Below, in pieces: positions 8,961-17,056 of a stretch of 64,000 nucleotides of DNA. Under the pieces are notes generated by a model. It made no database searches and was not told the DNA's origin. It saw only the letters and a list, made by a program, of their open reading frames with translations. Each line of letters starts with the position of its first letter. The first letter of the stretch is position 1. A program made the position numbers and the translations under genes. The stretch comes from Hyphomicrobiales bacterium (GTDB lineage: Bacteria > Pseudomonadota > Alphaproteobacteria > Rhizobiales > Beijerinckiaceae), in NCBI GenBank assembly GCA_027489955.1, contig JAIXYZ010000013.1:62001-126000 (forward strand). The letters are read 5' to 3'.

Positions 8961-10022
8961 ATGAGCGAGACCTTTACCGGCAAGAACGTGCTGGTCGTGG
9001 GCGGTGCCGGTTTCGTCGGCTCCAACCTCGTGCGGCAAATCCTGAAGGAGAAGCCGCGCCGGCTCACGATCGTCGACAATTTCCTGTCGGCCGATCCGGT
9101 CAATGTCCCGGACGATCCCGCTGTCCGGCTCGTCTCCGGCACGATCACCAGCGATCGGATCCTGCGGGACCTCGATGAGGACCTCGATTACGCCTACCAC
9201 CTGGCCTGCTTCCACGGGAACCAGTCGTCCATCCACGATCCGCTGATGGACCATGAGAACAACACCCTGACGACACTCAAGCTGTTCGAGCGGCTAAAGG
9301 ACATCAAGAGCCTGAAGAAGGTCGTCTATTCGGCCGCGGGCTGCGCAGTTGCGGCCAAGACGTTCGACGGCGCGACCGCGACCACCGAGGACGCGCCGGT
9401 CTCGCTCTTCCACGACAGCCCGTATTCCATCTCCAAGCTGATCGGCGAGATGTACGGGAACTATTATTTCACGCGCCATGGCCTCCCCTTCGTGAAGGCG
9501 CGGTTCCAGAACGTTTACGGTCCAGGGGAAATCCTCGGCGCCGGCCGCTGGCGGGGCACGCCGGCCACCGTCTGGCGCAATGTGACGCCGACCTTCGTGT
9601 GGAAGTCGCTTCACGGCGAGGCCCTGCCTGTGGAGAACGGCGGCATCGCCACCCGCGACTTCATCTTCGTCGAGGACATGGCCCGCGGGCTCATGGCCTG
9701 TGCACTGAGGGGCGAGCCGGGCGAGATCTACAATCTCGGCTCGGGCGTCGAGACGACGATCCGCGAGCTCGCCGAGCGCATCAATGCGGCGACCGGCAAC
9801 GCAACGCCGATCGCCCTGACGCCGGCCCGCGACTGGGATCGCTCGGGCCAGCGCTTCGCCTCGACTGACAAGGCACGTGAAAAGCTGGGCTTTGCCGCCG
9901 AGGTTCCCCATGAGGAAGGAATCCGCCGCACTGTCGAGTGGACCAAAGCGCACAGGGGGACGATCCTGCGCTGCATGACGGCCCACGCCCACTTTGTGCC
10001 GGAGGTTGGGGCCTACCGCTGA
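8961..10022 (+). CDS. NAD-dependent nucleotide-sugar epimerase/dehydratase (SDR), WbmF-like
   Basis: A 353-residue extended SDR, third of the tandem series but from a different subfamily. It has GGAGFVGSNLVRQ for NAD binding, CFHGNQSSIHDP as substrate loop, a serine-type active site near VVYSAAGCAVA and YxxxK in SPYSISKLIGEMYG. The later FQNVYGPGEILGAGRW and ATRDFIFVEDMARG segments are typical of UDP-sugar epimerases. The ATG at 8961 follows a GCAGGGAAACGAACG leader. Presence of one WbmF-like and two WbmG/H-like enzymes together is the arrangement I recall from Bordetella wbm loci, where they serve synthesis of a 2,3-diamino-hexuronic acid; substrate here is inference. Confidence 0.87.
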   Translation: MSETFTGKNVLVVGGAGFVGSNLVRQILKEKPRRLTIVDNFLSADPVNVPDDPAVRLVSGTITSDRILRDLDEDLDYAYHLACFHGNQSSIHDPLMDHENNTLTTLKLFERLKDIKSLKKVVYSAAGCAVAAKTFDGATATTEDAPVSLFHDSPYSISKLIGEMYGNYYFTRHGLPFVKARFQNVYGPGEILGAGRWRGTPATVWRNVTPTFVWKSLHGEALPVENGGIATRDFIFVEDMARGLMACALRGEPGEIYNLGSGVETTIRELAERINAATGNATPIALTPARDWDRSGQRFASTDKAREKLGFAAEVPHEEGIRRTVEWTKAHRGTILRCMTAHAHFVPEVGAYR

Positions 10023-10048
10023 GACGGCTGCATTCGGGGCGCTTCGTG

Positions 10049-10975
10049 ATGAAGTTTGTATTTCGCAAGACCGGTGAGGCGAGATCAGAGGTCACTTCTT
10101 CGCAAAGTGATAATCTCGAGCGAGGCACCGATATCGAGCAGTATTGGACTGGTCACAACGTCACGCGACACAGATCCTTCGCCGACGCAGAAGCTTCTCT
10201 GCAAGATTTTCATTGGCGGAATGCTCAATATTTCGGATACATCGACCTGATGCCGGTATCCAGGGCAGACGGTCTTGCGGTTTTGGACTTCGGCTGCGGT
10301 CCTGGATATGATCTCGTGGGATTTGCGACGCACTCGCATCCTGCGCGCCTTATCGGCGTTGACGTATCGGCAACCTCTTTGGCCGAGGCGAAGAACCGGC
10401 TCAATCTGCATGGCGCGGAGCCGGAGCTCTACCATCATGATGTAACGTTGGGGCCCCTTCCAATAGAAGATCGGGCTATCGATCTGGTGCACAGCTCCGG
10501 CGTACTGCACCATATGTCTGACATGGCGCCAGCGCTCCGAGAATTGCGCCGCGTACTGAAGCCTGGAGGCCGCGCGCAGATCATGGTTTACCACGCCGAT
10601 AGTCTCTGGGCGCACCTATACGTTGCGTATGAGCGCCAAATCGTGCAGGGGATCGATACCGGCCTAGATCTTGCCGCTGCTTTTCAGAAGTCCACGGATG
10701 GGCCTGACTGTCCGATTGCGCGTTGCTACACGCAGAGACAATTCGTAGATATTATTACCGAATTCGGTTTTGAGTTGGAGACGTTTGGTGTGGCGGTCTC
10801 CGCTTGGGAAATGTCCCTGCTGCACAAGCGCTACGCCGCGATCATGGACCCGCGCCTGCCCCGTCAAAGCCGTGATTTTCTTGCCGCGCTACACTTCGAC
10901 ACGCACGGCCTTCCCCTTATTTGCCCGGGCGTACATGCGGGAATCGACGCCTGCTTCAGATTCAGGGCAGTCTGA
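10049..10975 (+). CDS. SAM-dependent class I methyltransferase
   Basis: A 308-residue methyltransferase. Motif I is VLDFGCGPGYDLVGF around residues 75-90, followed by the acidic motif LIGVDVS and the post-motif region LVHSSGVLHHMSDM. The start is taken as ATG 10049, where similarity to methyltransferases becomes plausible; an adjacent GTG at 10046 is an alternative. It ends the plus arm of the polysaccharide locus. Only one base separates its stop from the stop of the convergent formyltransferase-deacetylase gene. Base composition is noticeably less GC-rich than the genes before it. It probably methylates a sugar or chain terminus, but this is inferred from position only. Confidence 0.85.
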   Translation: MKFVFRKTGEARSEVTSSQSDNLERGTDIEQYWTGHNVTRHRSFADAEASLQDFHWRNAQYFGYIDLMPVSRADGLAVLDFGCGPGYDLVGFATHSHPARLIGVDVSATSLAEAKNRLNLHGAEPELYHHDVTLGPLPIEDRAIDLVHSSGVLHHMSDMAPALRELRRVLKPGGRAQIMVYHADSLWAHLYVAYERQIVQGIDTGLDLAAAFQKSTDGPDCPIARCYTQRQFVDIITEFGFELETFGVAVSAWEMSLLHKRYAAIMDPRLPRQSRDFLAALHFDTHGLPLICPGVHAGIDACFRFRAV

Positions 10976-10976
10976 A

Positions 10977-12389
10977 TTAACGGGTGACGTTCTTGCGCCC
11001 GCCTCTCGCAAGGCCGGCGTCATAGTTCGCACGTGAAGCTCGTGCACGTCCCATGATCGCCCTGTCTATCCGGTCCGATGGAGCCATCGGCTCCGGTGTC
11101 CACCATTCAGGGTGGGTCAACAGGTGCAACTTGTCGTGCCCCTCGGCGATCACGTCCATCATCGGCTTGAACCGCCAATACCCATTCGAGTCCGAGCAAT
11201 AGGTATATTCCTCTCGCAGCGATCGCCCGTACGCGTTCGCAAGTCCGCCGATGACTTCGTCATCGAATTCGAGAAGGTTAGACAGGTCTGGATTGTGCCA
11301 GCTGACGGCCGAGATGGGGCGCTCCAATACCGTTTCCAGGAGCAGTCTCTCCCTTGCGATGGCGTGCTCCAACTCGTCCCGTCGCCACTCAGTGATGCCG
11401 TAAGCCTCGCTGTCAAAGTGCAGGCCGACTTCATGGCCCGCACCTACGACACGGCGGGTAAGTTCATCAATTTCAGGTTCTAAAATATTGTAGAAGATAT
11501 TCCTTGGATTGATGAAGTAGATCGCACTGGCGCCTTCCTCCGCCTCGATCTCGGCCATGCGTAAAGCACGATGCATCGAGAAATCGACATCGTGCCTTAG
11601 GATCACGTGGCGCTCAGATGCTTCTTTCCCGCCGAAGGTTGCAAAGGCATAGCCGTACCTTGTCAGTGTCTGAAGAATGGATCGGTAGGCGGATTCGGTG
11701 AAGTCGTTGAAACGTTCAGTGGGTTTTGCCAGTCGCGGTGTCGCCTTATCGATCCGGAAGATGTGGCCATGCAGTTCGACAGTGAGGTTGTCATAGCTGC
11801 CGCCATCGAAGGAACGGAATCGATGGGACAGTTCCTCGGCGCCGATCAGCGGCGAAATGCGGCATAGCGCCTCCAGATCCGAACGTCGCGTCTTGGTCGG
11901 GCCCCAGCGTTCCGCCTCAAGCGCCGGCATTGGTTCCTCGCTGAGCAATCGCGCGCCAAGTGAGTCGATCAGTTGCAGGCCGGCCTCGCTCGCGCCAGCC
12001 AAGAGTTCTGCAGGAGAGGCGCCCTCCTTCACGCGAAAGCGCTGGACCGCCACGATCGGGCCAGCGTCGACGGCTTCCGTCATGATGTGGACGGTCGCCC
12101 CATATACGGTAGATCGCCGATAGACTGCATGATGATGCGGATCCCGGCCCGGAAAGTCGGGAGTGGCAGCATGTATGTTGTAAGCTGGCTTGCGTAGTGC
12201 GTTCAGGATTTGCGCCGGAACGATAACGCCAGTTCCGAAGCTGAGCAGCGACGTGTCAGGAGTGATTTCGGCAGCTTCCAGTGCGGTCAGATCACGCAAT
12301 ACTTCAATATTCGTTTCTGACGGAAAGGCGGCCTTGACCCGGGATAAGTCGTCGTCGCTTAGGCTCGTCAATAACAACAGCCTAGCCAT
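10977..12389 (-). CDS. Fusion: sugar formyltransferase domain plus NodB-type polysaccharide deacetylase-like domain
   Basis: A 470-residue protein with two catalytic-looking halves. The N-terminal half (about 1-180) is a methionyl-tRNA-formyltransferase-like fold with the Asn and His of AYNIHAATPDFPG and the Asp of AVDAGPIVAVQRF, the three residues expected for N10-formyl-THF-dependent N-formylation. The C-terminal half (about 235-460) is NodB-like: VILRHDVDFS carries the His-Asp-x-Asp metal/base motif, GHEVGLHFDSEAYG a second metal motif, and SWHNPD and LLTHPEWW later landmarks. The ATG at 12389 is preferred because GGTGAGG lies about nine bases upstream; a GTG at 12404 is possible. It overlaps the WbqC-family gene by eight bases. 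A swap of N-acetyl for N-formyl on an amino sugar is an attractive but untested idea. Confidence 0.85.
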   Translation of the reverse strand: MARLLLLTSLSDDDLSRVKAAFPSETNIEVLRDLTALEAAEITPDTSLLSFGTGVIVPAQILNALRKPAYNIHAATPDFPGRDPHHHAVYRRSTVYGATVHIMTEAVDAGPIVAVQRFRVKEGASPAELLAGASEAGLQLIDSLGARLLSEEPMPALEAERWGPTKTRRSDLEALCRISPLIGAEELSHRFRSFDGGSYDNLTVELHGHIFRIDKATPRLAKPTERFNDFTESAYRSILQTLTRYGYAFATFGGKEASERHVILRHDVDFSMHRALRMAEIEAEEGASAIYFINPRNIFYNILEPEIDELTRRVVGAGHEVGLHFDSEAYGITEWRRDELEHAIARERLLLETVLERPISAVSWHNPDLSNLLEFDDEVIGGLANAYGRSLREEYTYCSDSNGYWRFKPMMDVIAEGHDKLHLLTHPEWWTPEPMAPSDRIDRAIMGRARASRANYDAGLARGGRKNVTR

Positions 12390-13083
12390 GTGTTGTTGCC
12401 TCACCTAACGGCCTTCCGTCATGCATGAGATAGTCGATGACCGATAGCCCAGCTATGAAATTTCGCGCGTCCCCGTAGGATGAGGGTTTGAAGTTCTGAT
12501 AGACAAGATCCAATCCCGCGTGCGCGAATAACGCGTCGTCTTGATATCCGGCTGCGCCGCCTCCAGCCAGATAAGCAGTACCGCCAGCACACTGCAGAAT
12601 CGAGATCAGCAATTCTGTTGCCTCGCCGTGGTGGGGAAGCTCTGACTGACGGACGAACGTACAGGACAGTCCGAGATGATCAGCCAGCGTCTTGATGACG
12701 TGGATATTATAGTCAGCGAGGTTGTGTTCGCGGTATGTCACCAGGGGCGACAGCACATCCATGGCGCTCCTAAAGTTTGGTGCCCGCCTGTAATTGGCCT
12801 CCAGCGTCTTGATCAGCTTGGTCCGCCAAGGTTGCGTGTCATCGATCTCCGCGTCCTTGATCAAGGAGCCTAGCGGCATACGCTTGATGGGGCAGGTGAC
12901 CCAACGAGCTTCCGACTGAATATTGAGGCGTACGCGGTTGCTCCACGAGCCCATGCTGCCGGATCCGGATCGCGGATAGGAGACGTCATCCAGGAACACG
13001 AAGCTGTCGGCTCGCCGGATTTTGTCGAAGAAGCCGAGCCATGGGAAAAAATTCGGCTGATGAATGGCTACGAGACGCGACAT
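12382..13083 (-). CDS. WbqC-family protein
   Basis: A 233-residue WbqC-like protein. The N-terminus reads VAIHQPNFFPWLGFFDKI, the family signature, followed by DSFVFLDDVSYPR and WSNRVRLN; LGLSCTFVRQSELPH and CAGGTAYLAGGG are further conserved segments. WbqC proteins occur in O-antigen and glycan-modification clusters and their biochemical role is not firmly established; association with N-acyl amino-sugar modification has been suggested from context. It starts seven bases after the ABC permease stop and overlaps the formyltransferase-deacetylase fusion by eight bases, so it is translationally linked to both. Confidence 0.88.
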   Translation of the reverse strand: MSRLVAIHQPNFFPWLGFFDKIRRADSFVFLDDVSYPRSGSGSMGSWSNRVRLNIQSEARWVTCPIKRMPLGSLIKDAEIDDTQPWRTKLIKTLEANYRRAPNFRSAMDVLSPLVTYREHNLADYNIHVIKTLADHLGLSCTFVRQSELPHHGEATELLISILQCAGGTAYLAGGGAAGYQDDALFAHAGLDLVYQNFKPSSYGDARNFIAGLSVIDYLMHDGRPLGEATTHG

Positions 13084-13089
13084 GTCGGG

Positions 13090-13884
13090 TCACATCCGGG
13101 CATTGAAGAACGGCTTCAGCCGGCGAAACCATGCAAGCCCGGCCAGAAACGTTGTGACCGCAACCACACCCATATACGCCATCATCCATATGGGGGGCAG
13201 CGTCCCGGAGATGATCGGCCTTCGGTAGCATTCCGCTAGTACATAGAAGGGATTGAAGCTCAGGACTCCTTGCAGCGCCTGCGGATACGATGTGATCGGA
13301 TAAAATATCGGGGAGGCGAAAAGGAGGATAGTCAGTACGCTTGGCAAGATTAGCGATGTATCACGCACGAAGACATTCAGTGCGGAAAGGAAGAATCCCA
13401 GGCCGCCGATGAAGAAGAGTTGCAGGATAACTACCAACGGAAGCACGAGCACCGCCGGACTGGGCGCAACGCCGCCGATCGCCTGGATGGTGGCAAGCAC
13501 CACGAAGGAGACAAGAAGCGGAATGATTCCGATCGCTGTACCCACCAACGGCAGCAATTCGGACTTGAACGAGATGTTCTTTATCAACCCGGAGTTGGAG
13601 ACGACAGAAGCCGTGCCGCTTGACAACCCCTCGCTCATCGAGAGCCACGGACCATAGCCGCTGATGAGCCACAGGATGAACGGCAGAGTTCCTTCGCGGC
13701 CCGGCAGGCGCCCGGGAAAAACGAATGCGAAGACGAAGCAGAAGATACCCAGCAGCATTAACGGGCTAAGCGCGGCCCAGATCAGCCCCAAGCCGGAGCC
13801 AAGAAATCGGTCCCCAAGCGTAATCTTGAACAGACCCCACATCATTGCGAGGTCATGCCTTGTGAAACCCAGGCTAATAGTCAC
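13090..13884 (-). CDS. wzm: ABC transporter permease for polysaccharide export (Wzm-like)
   Basis: A 264-residue ABC-2-type permease with about six hydrophobic segments, beginning with a short cytoplasmic helix and the motif LGDRFLGSGLGLIWAALSPL typical of Wzm/KpsM proteins. Other membrane stretches include LLGIFCFVFAFVFPG, LILPSVLTILLFASPIFYPI and MMAYMGVVAVTTFLAGLAWF. It pumps undecaprenyl-linked polysaccharide across the inner membrane together with Wzt ATPases. Its start overlaps the stop of the upstream wzt gene (ATGA). There is only one permease gene for two ATPase genes here, which implies a homodimeric channel with one of, or a mixture of, the two ATPases. Confidence 0.92.
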   Translation of the reverse strand: MTISLGFTRHDLAMMWGLFKITLGDRFLGSGLGLIWAALSPLMLLGIFCFVFAFVFPGRLPGREGTLPFILWLISGYGPWLSMSEGLSSGTASVVSNSGLIKNISFKSELLPLVGTAIGIIPLLVSFVVLATIQAIGGVAPSPAVLVLPLVVILQLFFIGGLGFFLSALNVFVRDTSLILPSVLTILLFASPIFYPITSYPQALQGVLSFNPFYVLAECYRRPIISGTLPPIWMMAYMGVVAVTTFLAGLAWFRRLKPFFNARM

Positions 13885-15104
13885 GATGTTGATGCTCTCT
13901 CGATGCGGCGTGATGTGATGCGCGGAGGGTGCAGCATGAGGGGTTGCCCGCCCTTATGGCCGACCTCGTCCACAATCTCGAACGCGCGAGATATCTGTGA
14001 AACCGGTGTTCCAACTGCCTCAAGGGTCAGGCTGAGGCGGTAAAGCCCGGCGGCGAGTAGCATTGGGGTCATGTCGAGCTCTAACTCGAATGCGCCCCTG
14101 GTTGGAAGGCCGACTATCGCTCTCGTCAGCCGATCGGTGAAGATCCGCCGGCCATCCGCGCGAAGGAGGGACACCACAATGTCGAGGCCTGCCGGGTCGC
14201 CCACAACTCCTCTGGCCTTTACAAGAATGCCTTCGAACGTTCGGTAGCTTCCGCCACGATCCAGCCCATTCTGAATCATTGACATGTCATGCAGCGCGCC
14301 AATATCCGACCGAGGCACAATGTCAGCTTCGCGGCCGAACTTGCGACGCAGTTCCTCTTCGTCTGCATGGGTCACCGCCGCTTCGTACGCTCGCGTTACC
14401 TCCTCCGGCGGACCGTCCATTACGATGCGGCCCTGATCCATCCAGATGCACCGCGTGCACATTTCGACGATCGACGCCAGCCCGTGTGAAACGAGTACGA
14501 CGATGCGGCCTTCGCGCGCGATCTCTCGCATGCGCTTCCCTGCCTTCACGCTGAACTTGGCGTCCCCTACCGAAAGTGTTTCGTCGATAATGAGAATATC
14601 AGGTTGGATGAACGCGATCATCGAGAAGGCAAGGCGCGCCTTCATGCCGGACGAATACGTATGCACCGGCCGATCGATGAATTCCGCCAACTCGCTGAAA
14701 TCGATGATCTGCTGCGCTCGTGCATCGACTTCGCTTCGGCTTTTGTTATGCACGAGGCCGTCGAGATAAATATTTTCGCGACCGGTGGCCTCGTCGCGGA
14801 GCACCGCGCCAATCGTCAGCACAGCATGGACATCGCCCAGGATATCGATAGTGCCGCTGGTCGGAGTGGCGATGCCCGCCAGCATGCTCAGCAGCGTTGT
14901 TTTACCGGCCCCGTTGCGTCCGATAATGCCCACCCGCTCGCCCTCAGCGATATCGAGCGAAACGCCATCAAGCGCGTGAACCTGCCGTGTCCGAGGCGCG
15001 TTGCTCTCGCCGCGTAGGGCCTGGATGAGAGACAAAGGTCGCCCATGCCCTTCCGACAGGGTGAATGTCATCGTGAGGTCGCGGACGCGGATGTGAGCGC
15101 TCAT
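13881..15104 (-). CDS. wzt: ABC transporter ATP-binding protein with C-terminal substrate-binding domain (Wzt-like)
   Basis: A 407-residue Wzt-type ATPase. The nucleotide-binding domain (about 1-245) has Walker A GRNGAGKTT, signature YSSGMKARLAFS, Walker B ILIIDETLSVGDAKF and the switch His in VLVSHG. The last 150 residues form an extra beta-rich region (SMIQNGLDRGGSYRTFEGI onward) of the kind that, in O9a-type systems, recognises the modified non-reducing end of the polymer. Its start overlaps the stop of a second ATPase gene by ATGA and its stop overlaps wzm in the same way, making a strictly coupled exporter unit. Catalytic residues all appear intact. Confidence 0.92.
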   Translation of the reverse strand: MSAHIRVRDLTMTFTLSEGHGRPLSLIQALRGESNAPRTRQVHALDGVSLDIAEGERVGIIGRNGAGKTTLLSMLAGIATPTSGTIDILGDVHAVLTIGAVLRDEATGRENIYLDGLVHNKSRSEVDARAQQIIDFSELAEFIDRPVHTYSSGMKARLAFSMIAFIQPDILIIDETLSVGDAKFSVKAGKRMREIAREGRIVVLVSHGLASIVEMCTRCIWMDQGRIVMDGPPEEVTRAYEAAVTHADEEELRRKFGREADIVPRSDIGALHDMSMIQNGLDRGGSYRTFEGILVKARGVVGDPAGLDIVVSLLRADGRRIFTDRLTRAIVGLPTRGAFELELDMTPMLLAAGLYRLSLTLEAVGTPVSQISRAFEIVDEVGHKGGQPLMLHPPRITSRRIERASTS

Positions 15105-16288
15105 GCCTCGCCACCTTCGCCGAGCATCTGCAACTTCCAGCAGACTGGAAGCGCATACCCATCAGGTCCCCGCCCGGCAATTGCCTTGAGCGGCAGCCCA
15201 TTGCCGCTGAGCCAGCCAAACCCATCCAGAACTGCCCGCCGGGACGCGTCCTGGGCGTCGGGCATGACGAGGTGCACGTTGATCTGGTAGTCCCCCGGCT
15301 CCAACGGCAGGCCGGGAAAGGTGATGGCAACATCGTAATCGCCTGGTTCCTGGCCGATCAGGACAGGCTCGGGTGACATCAGCATCGTTTCCCAGCCATA
15401 GCCAGGTTGTAATCGCTCAATCACGGCGAGGGCAGACACATTTGCCGGGCGTTCTATACGGACGGACATGTGCACCGACAAATCTTCTCCGCAAGGTGCA
15501 GTGATGACCTTCGTTGGGCGCTCGATGATGCGCGCAAATCCCTCAGTGAATGGCTCTTGGGCGCCATCGCCATATAGATACCGACGAACGGTCGCCTCGG
15601 AGGGGCCCGAAAAACTGATCCGGCCGTGATCGAGAAGGTGAGCCGTCCGGCAAATTTTGAGAACGGCTGCCCAGTCATGCGTCACCAGGATGCCGGACGC
15701 TCCATTCGCGATGCGCTCGCGAATGCGGCGCCAGCACTTGGCCTGGAAGTGCGCGTCCCCAACCGAAAGAACCTCGTCGATCAGGTAAACGTCGTAATGG
15801 CCGGCGGTCGCCGTCGCAAAGAACAGTCGCGCGCCCATACCAGCCGAATACGTCAGGATCGGATCGTTGAACCGCTCACCCAACTCGGAAAAGTCCTCTA
15901 TATCCTCAACTAGTTCGTCCAGCCGCGACCCCTTCACACCGTTCATCCGCAACAGGCGTCTCGCAAAATCGCGTCCGCTCAGTTCGCGATTGCCGGTGAT
16001 GCCGAGCTCATAGAGCCCGGACAGGGACCCCTCGATCATCACCAGCCCACGATCAGGCTGGTAGATGCCGCCAGCCGTGCGCAGAAGAGTGGATTTCCCT
16101 GAACCGTTATGCCCCAGCACGCCTACGAACTCGCCCTTGGGGACATCGATATTGACATCACGCAGTGCGCGGAACACAGGCAATCCGGCCGTTAGGCCAA
16201 GCGCCAAGCGCCAAGCATTCGAGCGATCGATGATAGCAAAGCTCTTGTGAAGCCCGCGACAGGAGATGGCGACGGCTGAGGTCATCAA
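15101..16288 (-). CDS. Second Wzt-like ABC ATP-binding protein with C-terminal domain
   Basis: A 395-residue ABC ATPase. Walker A is GHNGSGKST, the signature is YSAGMGARLFFATA, Walker B VYLIDEVLSVGDAHF and the switch His LVTHD; all are intact. The N-terminus has an insertion (IIDRSNAWRLALGLTAGLP) seen in Wzt/TagH-like exporters. Beyond residue 245 is a divergent beta-rich tail (GEDLSVHMSVRIERPANV) that differs from the tail of the neighbouring ATPase. Overlaps both flanking genes by ATGA. Having two complete but different Wzt proteins for one Wzm is unusual; they may form a heterodimer or recognise two different chain ends. Confidence 0.9.
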   Translation of the reverse strand: MMTSAVAISCRGLHKSFAIIDRSNAWRLALGLTAGLPVFRALRDVNIDVPKGEFVGVLGHNGSGKSTLLRTAGGIYQPDRGLVMIEGSLSGLYELGITGNRELSGRDFARRLLRMNGVKGSRLDELVEDIEDFSELGERFNDPILTYSAGMGARLFFATATAGHYDVYLIDEVLSVGDAHFQAKCWRRIRERIANGASGILVTHDWAAVLKICRTAHLLDHGRISFSGPSEATVRRYLYGDGAQEPFTEGFARIIERPTKVITAPCGEDLSVHMSVRIERPANVSALAVIERLQPGYGWETMLMSPEPVLIGQEPGDYDVAITFPGLPLEPGDYQINVHLVMPDAQDASRRAVLDGFGWLSGNGLPLKAIAGRGPDGYALPVCWKLQMLGEGGEA

Positions 16289-17049
16289 ATCAAGTCAGCT
16301 TCATCGGCCGGTTTGTCCGGACGCCAAAGGCGGATGCAAACCTTTTCACCCTCATGATAAAAGTAAGCAGGATAGTTGTCTGGATCGGCTGCTCTAATTT
16401 GGTTGAAAAGCTCGACAAGTGGGCGCGTTGGGTCAAGTCGCGAATGCTCCGGGACTCTATTCGGGAGGAGTTGCGGCCTGGTCGACGGCTGAGGTCGCGC
16501 AATCGTGCTTCCGTACGCCTCAAAAAGACGTAGTGCCTTAGACACAACCATGGGCTCAAACTCGCCAGTCTTTCTCGCAAGGCTTCTCGAAGTTTCGAAC
16601 GGGGAAAGTGAAAAGCGCTCTTGAAAAACGATTGGGCCTGTGTCGATACCCTCGTCGATGAGGTGAACGGTCACACCGCTCTCCCTAACCCCGTGCTCGA
16701 TGGCCCAAGATAGCGTGCGTGCCCCGCCATAATCTGGAAGTAGCGATCCATGGACATTCAGAAAGAAATCGGCTTGATCGATAATGTCCTTGGGTATCAG
16801 ATAATTAAAACCGGCAGAAAAACACCCTGATCCGAGAAAGCTATCTTTCAGGCTGACGAAGTCAGACTTGGATTGGACAATAGAAACTTCTATTCCTGCT
16901 CGCGCCGCCAATTCAAGCGTCGGGATAACCTTCGGCCAACGCCTAGGATCATTGGCGATGATTTGGGTGACGATATGTCCGTCGTCCAAGATGGCTTGAA
17001 GCACCCGCTCGCGCGGGCCGCCGGTCAGATATATCAGACGTAGTGCCAT
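16285..17049 (-). CDS. Sugar N-formyltransferase (methionyl-tRNA formyltransferase-like)
   Basis: A 254-residue stand-alone formyltransferase. The catalytic Asn-His pair is in FLNVHGSLLPDYGGART and the Asp in IDEGIDTGPIVFQERF, the residues needed for N10-formyl-THF-dependent transfer. It is shorter than tRNA formyltransferases and lacks their C-terminal tRNA-binding domain, fitting enzymes such as those making N-formylated quinovosamine-type sugars. The ATG at 17049 is chosen from the family N-terminus MALRLIYLTGG; the frame is open upstream but that runs into the next gene. It starts seven bases after the FemAB-like gene and overlaps the ATPase gene by ATGA. Confidence 0.88.
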   Translation of the reverse strand: MALRLIYLTGGPRERVLQAILDDGHIVTQIIANDPRRWPKVIPTLELAARAGIEVSIVQSKSDFVSLKDSFLGSGCFSAGFNYLIPKDIIDQADFFLNVHGSLLPDYGGARTLSWAIEHGVRESGVTVHLIDEGIDTGPIVFQERFSLSPFETSRSLARKTGEFEPMVVSKALRLFEAYGSTIARPQPSTRPQLLPNRVPEHSRLDPTRPLVELFNQIRAADPDNYPAYFYHEGEKVCIRLWRPDKPADEADLI

Positions 17050-17056
17050 GGCGCGC

